Below are positions 1 through 7,786 of a stretch of 32,161 bases of DNA, piece by piece; positions within the stretch are counted from its first letter, which is position 1, and every line of letters begins with the position of its first letter. Location: NCBI GenBank assembly GCA_944323035.1, contig CALUQY010000021.1:1-32161 (forward strand), read 5' to 3'. The notes under the pieces are model-generated. The model had not been told where the DNA came from, searched no databases, and saw only the letters and a program-made list of their open reading frames with translations. Position numbers and translations under genes: made by a program. The stretch is from Candidatus Gastranaerophilales bacterium. Its GTDB lineage: Bacteria > Cyanobacteriota > Vampirovibrionia > Gastranaerophilales > Gastranaerophilaceae.

Positions 1-488
1 ATTTCAGCAAGTTTCGCGGTTGAAGTGTGTTTTCTGTGTGCTGCGCCAAACGCGTCGTTTACATAGAAATCACCCAATTTAGCCAATTCTTTTGCGAAAG
101 TCATATCATCATCTTTTGCTTCTTCAGCTTTGTAGAAACGGATGTTTTCTAACAATGCAACCTGACCGTCTTTAAGTTTTGCAACGTATTCAGGAGCTTC
201 TTCAACGCTTGGGATGAACATAACTTCTTCGCCTAAAACTTTAGACATATATTTTGCAACAGGTGCAAGTGAAAATTCAGGATTTTTTTCGCCTTTTGGT
301 CTGCCGAGGTGAGCCATCAAAATAATTTTTGCGCCTTTATTTTGAAGTTCGCGGACTGTCGGGATAATTGCCTGAATTCTTGTATCATCAGTAACATTTT
401 TGTCAGCATCCAGAGGAACGTTTACGTCAACTCTTACGAGTGCTCTCTTTCCTCTTACGTCGCCTAAATCTTTGATTGATTTTTTCAT
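1..488 (-). CDS. pgk: Phosphoglycerate kinase, N-terminal part (cut by window edge)
   Basis: Glycolytic enzyme that moves a phosphate from 1,3-bisphosphoglycerate to ADP in the cytoplasm. About 162 N-terminal residues are visible, starting MKKSIKDLGDVRGKRALVRV. The family motifs follow in order: DVNVPLD near residue 20, the substrate-binding HLGRPKG loop near 60-66, LLENIRFY near 115, and VNDAFGAAHR near 145. The start ATG at 488 has an AAGGAG ribosome site 6-7 bases upstream. The C-terminal nucleotide-binding lobe lies beyond the left edge. It is divergent from the PPi-phosphofructokinase gene, so two glycolytic genes share one intergenic region. Identification is firm. Confidence 0.97.
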   Translation of the reverse strand, partial: MKKSIKDLGDVRGKRALVRVDVNVPLDADKNVTDDTRIQAIIPTVRELQNKGAKIILMAHLGRPKGEKNPEFSLAPVAKYMSKVLGEEVMFIPSVEEAPEYVAKLKDGQVALLENIRFYKAEEAKDDDMTFAKELAKLGDFYVNDAFGAAHRKHTSTAKLAE

Positions 489-526
489 AATTGTCTCCTT
501 CTTTACGTAATATCAATTACATATTA

Positions 527-555
527 ATTTTATTAACAACATGGTTCATTGTAAA
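527..555 (-). promoter_or_regulatory. Sigma-70-type promoter for pgk
   Basis: On the minus strand, a -35 box TTTACA (555-550) and a -10 box TAAAAT (532-527) are separated by 17 bases. This gives a leader of about 30 nt before the pgk start at 488. The element overlaps the opposite-facing phosphofructokinase promoter. Confidence 0.55.
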
Positions 556-573
556 GTATTTTTATAGTATAAT
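545..573 (+). promoter_or_regulatory. Promoter for the PPi-phosphofructokinase gene
   Basis: An exact TATAAT -10 box lies at 568-573. The best -35 at 17-bp spacing is TTCATT (545-550), which is weak. Transcription would start near 580, leaving a short leader that carries the GGAAAGAGG ribosome site at 591-599. Confidence 0.5.
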
Positions 574-605
574 TCTATTGTTAAAGAATAGGAAAGAGGT
601 TATAT

Positions 606-2285
606 ATGAGAAAATTATCTCCACTTCAAATTGAAAGATTGAAATACCAGCCTAAGCTTCCTGAAAGTTTAGCAAGCGGTATCAATTCTCTGGAAGTTAT
701 TGAAGGTTCCGCGACAGAATCTGTTAGAGATCAGGAACAAATTAAAGCTTTATTTGTAAACACTTACGGCAAACCAACCGTAACGTTCAAAAAATCATCA
801 CAAACAAAACAATCACCGGTCAGAAACGTTGGTGTAATTCTTTCAGGCGGTCAGGCTCCGGGCGGCCACAACGTAATTGCAGGGCTTTACGACGCATTGA
901 AATCCGCTAATCCACAAAATAAATTATACGGTTTCTTAGGCGGCCCTTCAGGTATTATTGAAGGCAAATACGTTGAGTTCACCGATGAATTTATCAACGA
1001 TTACAGAAACACCGGCGGTTTTGACATCATCGGTTCCGGCAGAACAAAACTCGAAACAGAAGAACAATTTAAATCTTCTTTAGAAGTTTGTAAAAAATTA
1101 AATATTACTGCAGTTGTAATCATCGGCGGCGACGATTCAAACACAAACGCAGCACTTCTGGCTGAATGGTTCGTTAAAAACAATGCAGGTATTCAGGTTA
1201 TCGGCTGCCCGAAAACTATTGACGGCGACCTTAAAAACGAACAAATTGAAATTTCATTCGGTTTTGACACCGCTACAAAAACTTATGCAGAACTTATCGG
1301 AAACATTCAACGTGACGCAAATTCCGCTAAGAAATACTGGCACTTCATCAAAATTATGGGCAGAAGCGCTTCTCACGTAGCTCTTGAAGCTGCGCTTCAA
1401 ACACAGCCTAACATCACTTTAATCAGTGAAGAAGTTGAAGAAAAGAAAATGTCTTTGGAAAGCATTATCAATTACATGACAGATATCATCGTAAGACGTT
1501 CCGAAAACGGCAAAAACTTTGGTATCGCAATCATTCCGGAAGGATTAATCGAATTTATCCCTGAAATGAAATCTATGATTTCTAACCTGAATGACGTTAT
1601 GAGTTCATTGGAAAAAGATTCACGTTACACTAACGGAACTCAGGCTGAAAAATTCGCAATCATTGAAAACACCCTTTCAAGTGACAACGCAAAAGTGTTC
1701 TCATCTCTTCCGACATTGATTAAAGCACAACTGCTTATGGACAGAGATCCGCACGGCAATGTTCAGGTCTCCAAAATTGAAACCGAAAAACTTTTAATCG
1801 AAATGATTAAAGCTAAATTGAACGAGCTGAAAGCTCAGGGCAAATACAAAGGTAAATTTGCAGATCAGGCGCACTTCTTCGGTTATGAAGGCCGCTGCGC
1901 GTTCCCTTCAAACTTTGACGCAGATTACTGCTACTCACTGGGTTACAACGCGTTCGCATTGATTAACAACGGTTTTACCGGTTATTTATCATCAATCAGA
2001 AACCTTACAGACTCTGCAAACAACTGGATTGCAGGAGGTATACCTCTGACAATGATGATGAACATGGAAAAACGCCATGGTGAATGGAAACCTGTTATTC
2101 AAAAAGCGCTCGTTAAACTTGACGGCCCTGTATTCAAGAAACTTGAAGAACACCGTGAAGAATGGGCAATGAACGACAGATACCTCTTCCCGGGTGCTGT
2201 TCAATACTTCGGGCCAAGCTCAGTTTGCGACATAACAACAGTAACCTTACAGCTTGAACGCTCAAAAGAACTTTTAAACGCATAG
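606..2285 (+). CDS. pfp: PPi-dependent (diphosphate) 6-phosphofructokinase, long type
   Basis: Phosphorylates fructose 6-phosphate to the 1,6-bisphosphate, most likely with pyrophosphate as donor, so the step is reversible. The 559-residue protein has the phosphofructokinase fold. The donor loop GGQAPGG is at residues 81-87. The motif GGDDSN is at 174-179, where ATP enzymes usually have GGDGS; the second Asp marks PPi use. The catalytic segment [10 protein letters not shown] is at 202-211, with the Lys also typical of PPi enzymes. The length matches the long plant-like/spirochaete PFP group rather than the ~320-residue ATP-PFK group. The ATG at 606 follows a GGAAAGAGG ribosome site. The gene is monocistronic, ends at a strong terminator, and is divergent from pgk. 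Donor assignment is from motifs only. Confidence 0.93.
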   Translation: MRKLSPLQIERLKYQPKLPESLASGINSLEVIEGSATESVRDQEQIKALFVNTYGKPTVTFKKSSQTKQSPVRNVGVILSGGQAPGGHNVIAGLYDALKSANPQNKLYGFLGGPSGIIEGKYVEFTDEFINDYRNTGGFDIIGSGRTKLETEEQFKSSLEVCKKLNITAVVIIGGDDSNTNAALLAEWFVKNNAGIQVIGCPKTIDGDLKNEQIEISFGFDTATKTYAELIGNIQRDANSAKKYWHFIKIMGRSASHVALEAALQTQPNITLISEEVEEKKMSLESIINYMTDIIVRRSENGKNFGIAIIPEGLIEFIPEMKSMISNLNDVMSSLEKDSRYTNGTQAEKFAIIENTLSSDNAKVFSSLPTLIKAQLLMDRDPHGNVQVSKIETEKLLIEMIKAKLNELKAQGKYKGKFADQAHFFGYEGRCAFPSNFDADYCYSLGYNAFALINNGFTGYLSSIRNLTDSANNWIAGGIPLTMMMNMEKRHGEWKPVIQKALVKLDGPVFKKLEEHREEWAMNDRYLFPGAVQYFGPSSVCDITTVTLQLERSKELLNA

Positions 2286-2300
2286 TTTAAAATATAAATA

Positions 2301-2335
2301 AAAAAGGGGCGGGAGCTAGCTCCCACCCCTTTTTT
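2301..2335. terminator. Bidirectional intrinsic terminator
   Basis: A run of A, a GGGG/CCCC stem, a perfect 14-bp GGGAGCTAGCTCCC core (2311-2324) and a run of T form a symmetrical hairpin with one internal mismatch. It serves the phosphofructokinase gene from the left and the antitoxin gene, whose stop is at 2338, from the right. Confidence 0.9.
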
Positions 2336-2337
2336 CA

Positions 2338-2598
2338 TCACATAAATTTCTTTTCATCTCTATCCATAGCCTGCTTTAGCGTGGATTTTATATAAGTTTG
2401 ATAAGGCATTCCTAATTTTTCGGCAATCTTTTTAGCCCGCCGGATTTCAAACTCCGACCAGCGGAAGTTGACATTCGCTGTCTGTTTTAGTTGAATAATA
2501 TCTTCTTCTGCCTGTGCGATATCATCATCAATATTATGGCTATACCCGAATTCATCTGTATAGTAAGAGGTATCTGTAACAATTTCTTTTTTATTCAT
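2338..2598 (-). CDS. CopG/RHH-type antitoxin of a type II toxin-antitoxin pair
   Basis: An 86-residue acidic protein. The N-terminal half (1-45) is Asp/Glu-rich. The C-terminal half, from about residue 43 (NVNFRWSEFEIRRAKKIAEK), reads like a ribbon-helix-helix DNA-binding segment of the CopG_antitoxin family (PF12441 type): a beta strand, then an amphipathic helix, a turn (LGMPYQTY) and a second helix. Such antitoxins bind their own promoter and neutralise a partner toxin. The start at 2598 has an AGGAG ribosome site and lies 11 bases after the upstream toxin ORF, the usual toxin-antitoxin order for this class. The partner here is broken, so this may be an orphan antitoxin. Family placement is from pattern, without a search. 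Confidence 0.75.
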   Translation of the reverse strand: MNKKEIVTDTSYYTDEFGYSHNIDDDIAQAEEDIIQLKQTANVNFRWSEFEIRRAKKIAEKLGMPYQTYIKSTLKQAMDRDEKKFM

Positions 2599-2609
2599 AG
2601 TATGAACTC

Positions 2610-2900
2610 CTATAATTTAAACGCAGTTATAATCATAATTTTGGTTTTATCTTTTGAATAATAGTTATAGTAAATATTCAAATCCTCAGTTTCAGAATAA
2701 CTTTCATACCGTTTTCTCAGAGAATTATAATATACATCCGTAATATTCATATAAGCACTTACAACGGTTTCCGGTTCAACCTGATGCCTATGCCATATAT
2801 GCGGCTCATACTATTTTGAAATAGGGTTAAAATCCAATTTAAATCTAAAAGTCAAGCCATTTACCGTATGTATCTCATAATATTTAACTATCGCGTCCAT
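2610..2900 (-). pseudogene. Probable toxin partner, interrupted by in-frame TAG
   Basis: A 97-codon frame reads from ATG at 2900 to TAG at 2610-2612, with one in-frame TAG at codon 30 (2811-2813). Before the stop it reads MDAIVKYYEIHTVNGLTFRF and nine more residues. After it come 66 codons, including PHIWHRHQVEPETVVSAY, a Tyr-rich stretch and the end KTKIMIITAFKL. The frame stays open and protein-like on both sides, as expected of a recent nonsense mutation. It lies directly upstream of the antitoxin and has a strong promoter. I take it to be a small RelE/BrnT-like toxin from size and context only. TAG is used as a normal stop elsewhere in the window (for example at 2283-2285), so recoding is unlikely. 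Restart at the internal ATG (codon 51) would give only 46 residues. Confidence 0.7.
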
Positions 2901-2906
2901 ACTAAC

Positions 2907-2935
2907 ATTATGCCATATTGTCAACACCTTGTCAA
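2907..2935 (-). promoter_or_regulatory. Promoter and possible operator of the toxin-antitoxin locus
   Basis: On the minus strand a perfect TTGACA (2935-2930), a 17-bp spacer and CATAAT (2912-2907) form a near-consensus promoter. A second TTGACA lies inside the spacer (2924-2919), so TTGACA is repeated 11 bp apart. Transcription would start at or very near the toxin ATG (2900), implying a leaderless or very short leader mRNA. The imperfect palindrome around CATA...TATG at 2898-2912 could be an operator for the antitoxin (inference). Confidence 0.7.
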
Positions 2936-2949
2936 TACATATCCAACAC

Positions 2950-2979
2950 AAAATGCCGCTGGTACCCCTCCGGCATTTT
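2950..2979 (-). terminator. Hairpin terminator downstream of the 3043-4227 gene
   Basis: A perfect 9-bp stem, AAAATGCCG (2950-2958) and CGGCATTTT (2971-2979), encloses a 12-base loop. It is followed on the minus strand by a short T-containing run. The gap 2980-3042 holds nothing else convincing. Confidence 0.6.
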
Positions 2980-3042
2980 AATTTTTAATGAATTGGCATC
3001 TTTTCACCAGTTTTAACCCCTTCAACATCAAGTTTCATATAA

Positions 3043-4227
3043 CTAATTGGCAGATGATGTATTTGGATTTTTTATTGAACCTGCAACAGTATGAACTAAC
3101 TCTTCGCCTTTATAAACCTCAATTCTATTATTTTCAGGATTTGCATCATCAATAATGAATTTTTGCGTATAAGTTTCTCCATCTTTTGTATATTTTTTAC
3201 TAACATATTTAACACCATTTATTTCTTCACAAATAGTTACACGACCTTTTATAGGATTTTCAAATCTTGTAAACGAACCATCTTGCGTTACCATATACAA
3301 ATTCCGCAAGCGACCTTTAGCATCGTATTGTTCAAATTGAAGGAGTTTATCTTCTTGCCCCGGGATTTCTTTTAATATAGAAACACGTCTTGACTGTCCT
3401 TGCCCAAACTCGGTAGCTTTATAGGTATCATCAGAAATACGCTGCATTTCATGAACGACTTTTGTTCCTGTCTTTTTGTCAAATCTACGTATTAAGACCA
3501 TATCGTCCTCACCCTTCGGACCAAACTGAACTTCCATAATTTTTCTGCCTGTTTTTGCATCAGTTACAACACCTGAGGTTACCACAGACCTGAAACGTTT
3601 TCCGTCAAGATGTGTTACATACGTCAGTTTTCCCCAAATAGTCTTATCAATATCTGCGAATTTTTCTAAATCAAAGCCTGAGCCGTCAGAATGCGCAGTT
3701 CGTTTGTAAATAACTTCTCCATTCTTGCCGTAGCGAATCTCTGATGCAACAACATTATGTGCCGGATCTGTAACACCTGCCGGAGCCATTTTAAATTCTC
3801 TGACGCGTTCAATTGTTTTGCCGTCTTTTGCATAACGTACTGTTTTAATAAGGTTTCCGTCTTTATCGCGTTCTTCGGTGCGGAAAAGATATTCCGTTCC
3901 GTCCTCAAGTTTTTTCATAAATTTCTTTACTGGTTCAAACACTGGCGCATCAGAAACGGCAGAAGTCGTAGATTGAACGGATGAGGACGCCCCCCCCCCC
4001 CCCGTAGCGGACACGTTGGAAGATGTTTTAGGCGCTTTCCCTTTTCTTGCATATAAAATTATTCCGCCGATAGTAATAGCGGCAAGCGCGCCAAGCCCGA
4101 CCATTTTCTTCATAGATAAACTTTTTTCTTCATCTGACGGTATTTCCTGAGCGGCTGAACCCTCTGAACCTTTAAACGAAACCATTTGTTTTACCGGCAG
4201 CGCAGCATTAATTTTTTCTATAGACAT
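3043..4227 (-). CDS. Membrane-anchored protein with YD/MORN-like repeats and a poly-G tract
   Basis: Function not recognised. The start is ATG at 4227 (MSIEKINAALPVKQ), which has a TAGGAG ribosome site; an ATG 16 codons upstream has none. The protein has 394 residues. Residues 1-42 are a short N-terminal region with VSFKG, 43-60 are one hydrophobic segment (VGLGALAAITIGGIILYA), and 62-100 are a Ser/Gly/Thr linker with four Gly at 76-79. From about 108 to 385 it is built of beta-rich units of the form xYxxDGKxxxxxxx (YAKDGKTIERV, YGKNGEVIYKR, YDAKGRLRNLY, YTKDGETYTQK). These resemble YwqK/MORN-like or YD repeats found in surface and polymorphic proteins. A single N-terminal anchor would leave the repeat domain outside the membrane. 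The Gly linker is encoded by 14 consecutive G, which makes the gene prone to frameshift. Confidence 0.7.
   Translation of the reverse strand: MSIEKINAALPVKQMVSFKGSEGSAAQEIPSDEEKSLSMKKMVGLGALAAITIGGIILYARKGKAPKTSSNVSATGGGGASSSVQSTTSAVSDAPVFEPVKKFMKKLEDGTEYLFRTEERDKDGNLIKTVRYAKDGKTIERVREFKMAPAGVTDPAHNVVASEIRYGKNGEVIYKRTAHSDGSGFDLEKFADIDKTIWGKLTYVTHLDGKRFRSVVTSGVVTDAKTGRKIMEVQFGPKGEDDMVLIRRFDKKTGTKVVHEMQRISDDTYKATEFGQGQSRRVSILKEIPGQEDKLLQFEQYDAKGRLRNLYMVTQDGSFTRFENPIKGRVTICEEINGVKYVSKKYTKDGETYTQKFIIDDANPENNRIEVYKGEELVHTVAGSIKNPNTSSAN
3990..4003 (-). repeat. 14-nt poly-G tract (coding strand) in the linker of the surface protein
   Basis: Fourteen C on the plus strand read as G14 in the coding strand and encode part of Thr, four Gly and part of Ala (residues 75-80). 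A change of one or two G would truncate the protein just after the membrane anchor and remove the whole repeat domain. Confidence 0.95.
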
Positions 4228-4306
4228 TTTTATTCTCCTACAATATTTACCTTGAATATATAAAAACATAAACAAAATAAAAATTGCTACATAAAATCAT
4301 TTCAAA

Positions 4307-4328
4307 AAAGCCGGCTTGCGCCGGCTTT
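4307..4328 (-). terminator. Terminator of the minCDE operon
   Basis: A perfect 9-bp stem, AAAGCCGGC (4307-4315) and GCCGGCTTT (4320-4328), with a TTGC loop. On the minus strand the 3' arm runs into TTTTTT. It lies just after the minE stop. Confidence 0.88.
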
Positions 4329-4333
4329 AAATT

Positions 4334-4810
4334 TTACTTTTCATCTTCAGATTTATTTTCATCCTCTTTGGAAATTTCTTCTTCGGATTCTTCCTCTTCT
4401 GCGGCCTCATCTTCTTCGACGTTTTCATCCTCAGTTTCGGAATCAGCGTCTTTAGTTTCGGTTTCGGCATCTTCCGGTTTTTCTTCCAGCTCCTCTTCAA
4501 GAGCTTTTTCGATATCCTCAGCCGATTTTGCTCTTAAAACCGGAATCGAAAGCATCAGAGCCATCTGTTCGCCTTCCTGTTCAAAATTGAGTTCCAAAGC
4601 ATCTTTATCCATTTCCACGTATTTTGAAAGGAGTTCAATAAGTTCCTTTCTCATTTTTTCCAGTAATTGAGGATTTAAGTTGGTTCTATCCTGCATCAAG
4701 ACGACTCTTAATCTGTTGCAAGCTGTATCTTTTGCGGTTTCCTCAGCATCTGTCTGGCGGAAGAAACCAATAACTTTATTATAAATATCAGTAAAAATAT
4801 TTTCACCCAT
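4334..4810 (-). CDS. minE: MinE, cell-division topological specificity factor, with long acidic tail
   Basis: MinE stimulates the MinD ATPase and drives placement of the MinCD inhibitor away from mid-cell. Residues 1-20 form the membrane-contact/amphipathic start (MGENIFTDIYNKVIGFF). The MinD-contact strand RLRVVLMQDR is near 33-42. The dimerisation part follows (LLEKMRKELIELLSKYVEMD and LMLSIPVLRAK). A normal MinE ends near residue 95-100. This one continues with about 60 residues that are almost all Glu, Asp, Ser and Lys. The start at 4810 lies 2 bases after the minD stop, so the two are likely translationally coupled. It is the last gene of the operon. The tail is unusual, but the core is intact and the assignment is firm. 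Confidence 0.93.
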   Translation of the reverse strand: MGENIFTDIYNKVIGFFRQTDAEETAKDTACNRLRVVLMQDRTNLNPQLLEKMRKELIELLSKYVEMDKDALELNFEQEGEQMALMLSIPVLRAKSAEDIEKALEEELEEKPEDAETETKDADSETEDENVEEDEAAEEEESEEEISKEDENKSEDEK

Positions 4811-4812
4811 TG

Positions 4813-5658
4813 TTATTTCTCCTTACCGCCCGCGGTACTGTCAACTTTATCCTTGCCGACAAGATTGGCGAGGAATTTTTTAAATTTTGCGACAACGCTT
4901 GTTTCCGCTTCCAGATCAAGATACGGAACTTCGTTTCCGAGAATTCTTTGTGCAACATTTTTATATGCACGACCCGCAAGGGATTTTTCATCGTTAACGA
5001 TAGGCTCACCCTTATTGGTAGAAGTAATAATGCCTGTATCTTCCGGTATTATACCAATCAACTTAGCTGATAAAATTTCCACTACATCATCCACGCTCAT
5101 CATATCATTTGATTTTATCAAATTAGGGCGTACTCTGTTAATTAGTAACCTGTACGATTTTATTTCTTCTTTTGCTTCCAGAAGTCCGATAATTCTATCG
5201 GCATCACGAACCGCGGACATTTCAGGGGTTGTAACAACGATTGCTTCTGATGCACCTGCGATTGCGTTTTGGAAGCCTTGTTCAATACCGGCAGGACAGT
5301 CAACCAGAATGAAATCAAAATCTTTTTGAAGTTCTTCGCAGATTTCTTTCAATTGTTCCTGTGTCACCGCGGATTTATCGCGGGTTTGAGCTGCTGCAAG
5401 CAGACAAAGATTTGGATTTTTCTTATCTTTAACCAGAGCTTGTTTTAATTTGCAGCGTTTTTCAACAACGTCAACGATTGTATAAACAATTCTGTTTTCT
5501 AAGCCTAACAACAAATCCAGATTTCTCAAACCCAGATCCGTATCAATCATAACCACTTTTTTGCCTTCACGGGCGAGAGCCGTACCGATATTGGCATTTG
5601 TGGTTGTTTTACCTACCCCGCCTTTACCCGAGGTAATTACAATAACTCGACCGGTCAT
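4813..5658 (-). CDS. minD: MinD, septum-site-determining ATPase
   Basis: Membrane-cycling P-loop ATPase that recruits MinC and responds to MinE. The deviant Walker A KGGVGKTT is at residues 11-18, with the signature Lys at 11. Switch I/Walker A' DTDLGLRNLD is near 39-48, and Walker B FILVDCPAG is near 115-123. The C-terminal amphipathic membrane-targeting helix appears as VVAKFKKFLANLVGK, followed by a short polar tail. The length (281) is slightly above the usual ~265-270. It is the middle gene of the operon, 12 bases after minC and 2 bases before minE. Confidence 0.97.
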   Translation of the reverse strand: MTGRVIVITSGKGGVGKTTTNANIGTALAREGKKVVMIDTDLGLRNLDLLLGLENRIVYTIVDVVEKRCKLKQALVKDKKNPNLCLLAAAQTRDKSAVTQEQLKEICEELQKDFDFILVDCPAGIEQGFQNAIAGASEAIVVTTPEMSAVRDADRIIGLLEAKEEIKSYRLLINRVRPNLIKSNDMMSVDDVVEILSAKLIGIIPEDTGIITSTNKGEPIVNDEKSLAGRAYKNVAQRILGNEVPYLDLEAETSVVAKFKKFLANLVGKDKVDSTAGGKEK

Positions 5659-5670
5659 TATTTCTCCTTA

Positions 5671-6774
5671 TTATCTGTTTATCATTTTTTGTATAATTAT
5701 GTGGTTGCCTTCAACACTTGCTTCTTCCGGAACAAATGTATCTGTTTTTTGTATATATGGAATATTCGCGCTATCCGGACGTCTTGCAAATACATCCGCT
5801 ATTCTTAATTGTATTGCATTCATTTTCAGTGCACGAATTTTAGCGAACTGGTTGCCTTCAATACCTGCGTGGGCAATTCCGCCAAGGATACCCCAGACCG
5901 TAACATCACCGACAGCTTTAATTTCAGAACCCGGATTTACATCACCGATAATTACAATATTTCCATCAGCGGTGAGGGTTTGACCGGAACGGAGCGTTCT
6001 CTGGATATAAAGAGTCGGAAGCTTTTCAGTAAGTTGTAATTTTGCTTCCAGTTCTTTCCTTAATCTTTCTTCTTCCTCTACAGAGAGGTTATTAGCATCC
6101 TCCAGTTCTTTATTAAATTCTTCATATTCGGCGAAATGTTCAATTTCTTCATCCGATTTTTCTTCATTAGATTCATCCGGCGGCGCAATAGGTTCTTGAG
6201 AAACAATTTCTTCCGCGATTTCAAGATCTTCTGCAGTATTTTTTATAGCTTTTTCAATTGGTTTAGCAATTTGGGAAAGTTTTTCTTTAAGTTTAAGTGC
6301 TTCATTTGACACACCGCCAAAAATTTTATCCAGAGCTTTTTCAAGTTCAACGGTGCCTTCTGTGTTTGAGTCAAAATCAGGAGTAACTACTTTATTTTCA
6401 AGCTTAGAAACTTTCATACCGATTTCGTAAGCGGCAGATTCCGTAACGTCGGAAGTTGTACTGATAAATGCCACTTTAGAATTCATCGTTTCTACAAGCG
6501 CGCGTATACTTGAAAGCTGTGAGGAATTAAGGTCTATATCTCCAAGTTTGATACAAATAAGTTTTTCCTGCGCTTCCGGCAAATCCAGAACTGTACTAAG
6601 CTGATATATTACATCCGATATTTTTTTTGCATCTGTAACATCAACTATAAAGCCATTCTCAAGATAAGCCAGCTCTTCCTGCGAAGCATTAAAATCTTGT
6701 TCCAGGTCATTTGTAAGAGTGTTTTCCGGAGCTTCGTCAACACCGTTATCCAAAATTTCATCCCCGTTAAGCAT
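5671..6774 (-). CDS. minC: MinC, septum-site-determining inhibitor of FtsZ
   Basis: Blocks FtsZ assembly at sites marked by MinD. The C-terminal MinC beta-helix domain spans about residues 255-367, with repeated Gly turns (DGNIVIIGDVNPGSEI, GDVTVWGILGGIAHAG). The motif ALKMNAIQLRIADVFARRPD near 320-340 corresponds to the MinD-binding RIxDxxxRxPD signature and is cyanobacteria-like. Residues about 30-145 probably form the N-terminal MinC domain. A long acidic linker (about 195-250) separates the two, making it longer (367) than the ~230-residue E. coli protein. The start at 6774 has AGGAAGG upstream. First gene of the operon. Confidence 0.92.
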   Translation of the reverse strand: MLNGDEILDNGVDEAPENTLTNDLEQDFNASQEELAYLENGFIVDVTDAKKISDVIYQLSTVLDLPEAQEKLICIKLGDIDLNSSQLSSIRALVETMNSKVAFISTTSDVTESAAYEIGMKVSKLENKVVTPDFDSNTEGTVELEKALDKIFGGVSNEALKLKEKLSQIAKPIEKAIKNTAEDLEIAEEIVSQEPIAPPDESNEEKSDEEIEHFAEYEEFNKELEDANNLSVEEEERLRKELEAKLQLTEKLPTLYIQRTLRSGQTLTADGNIVIIGDVNPGSEIKAVGDVTVWGILGGIAHAGIEGNQFAKIRALKMNAIQLRIADVFARRPDSANIPYIQKTDTFVPEEASVEGNHIIIQKMINR

Positions 6775-6811
6775 TTACACACCTTCCTAATCTAAAAACT
6801 TTCACATTTTA

Positions 6812-6840
6812 AATATATCTAAAAGGGAGGCACAGCGCAA
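6812..6840 (-). promoter_or_regulatory. Candidate promoter of the min operon
   Basis: On the minus strand TTGCGC (6840-6835), 17 bases and TATATT (6817-6812) lie about 38 bases ahead of the minC start. The -10 is good and the -35 matches only in its TTG. Confidence 0.4.
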
Positions 6841-6888
6841 GAAATTATGTAGAAATGTGTAATAAAACGTTACGCAAACCTTTTCAGC

Positions 6889-7632
6889 CTAAGCCATAGC
6901 GATTGTCGATTCCAAATTTCCAAGCCGGTTCAGCCAGCCGTTGAGGAATTTTCTTTTCGCGGGACTGTTTGCAGCAATAGCTCTATATTTCCCTTCACGG
7001 GCATCAATCAGACTTTCCAGACTTTCCCCGTTATTATAACGTCTTAAATATTCCTTTCCTCTGCCCACACCCATATTAACGCCGGTGTCAAAGATAAACA
7101 GAGCGACTTTTTCCGGCAAATCGGAACATCCCAGAGGTTTCCAGTATTCATTATAATAAATTTGCCGGACTTCCTCATTAGTTATATTTTTCACATCTTT
7201 TTCCGGCAGACCGTTCTTTTTCCGCCACGCATTGTAGGTGTTCTGGGTAATCCCTTTATTTGTACGTCCGCCGCTGTCGCCTGAAACATTTGCGAAGCCG
7301 CCTTCCCAGCCCAGAACAAAGTCCAGAGCCTCATCAAACATTTTATCGCCTTTCACATCACCAACATCAGTAATAGTACGGCCGGAACCGCCGCTATCAC
7401 TGCGGTAAACCGCTGCGGATTTTAGTGATGGTGCATAAGTTCCGGTTGAAGACGGAGCATAGGAGTATGTACTTCCCTGATAAGTGCTAAAATTCCAGCC
7501 TGACGGCGTATATCCGTATGAAGAGGTATAACTTAACTCCGGCAGGTATGACGCCGCATAATAAGAATATGCAGGGGCATAACTTCCGCCATATAAATCA
7601 AAATTCATACTGCTGTAATATCCAAAACTCAT
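6889..7632 (-). CDS. GH108-type peptidoglycan muramidase with Tyr/Ser-rich N-terminus
   Basis: Residues 97-247 read as a glycoside hydrolase family 108 domain followed by its peptidoglycan-binding part. They carry LGWEGGFANVSGDSGGRTNK with the expected catalytic Glu at 110, then the family-typical NKGIT near 125-129, YWKPLGC and FDTGVNMG. Such enzymes cut the glycan backbone of the cell wall and are common in phage and secretion loci. Residues 1-80 are a low-complexity segment rich in Tyr, Ser, Gly, Ala and Pro, with no signal peptide or membrane helix. The start at 7632 has AAGGGAAAA upstream. No holin, spanin or phage genes lie nearby, so this is probably a cellular or domesticated enzyme. 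How it reaches the wall is not visible. Confidence 0.8.
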   Translation of the reverse strand: MSFGYYSSMNFDLYGGSYAPAYSYYAASYLPELSYTSSYGYTPSGWNFSTYQGSTYSYAPSSTGTYAPSLKSAAVYRSDSGGSGRTITDVGDVKGDKMFDEALDFVLGWEGGFANVSGDSGGRTNKGITQNTYNAWRKKNGLPEKDVKNITNEEVRQIYYNEYWKPLGCSDLPEKVALFIFDTGVNMGVGRGKEYLRRYNNGESLESLIDAREGKYRAIAANSPAKRKFLNGWLNRLGNLESTIAMA

Positions 7633-7786
7633 TATTTTCCCTTAAATCCCATTTATATATATAAAGTATTTAAACATTACCGAATTGCTGCCAGACAGTC
7701 AAATGTTAATATTTGTTAATTAGTCAACAGGATAATTTTTAAAGAATTCATTTTTATTATATTATAAAGATTAGGGCAATAGAATT

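Noticed and set aside
2811-2813. TAG read as an amino acid (recoded stop) in the toxin ORF
   Set aside because: TAG ends ordinary genes here, such as the phosphofructokinase, fba and dehydrogenase genes, so it is a normal stop.
2985-3038. A 17-codon ORF (MKLDVEGVKTGEKMPIH) on the minus strand after the repeat-protein gene
   Set aside because: Very short, no ribosome site, no relation to a known family; it could be a remnant but cannot be supported.
4284-4670. Ser-rich ORF on the plus strand
   Set aside because: It is the antisense of the acidic tail of minE (GAA/GAT repeats read as TTC/ATC and TCT), which explains the composition.
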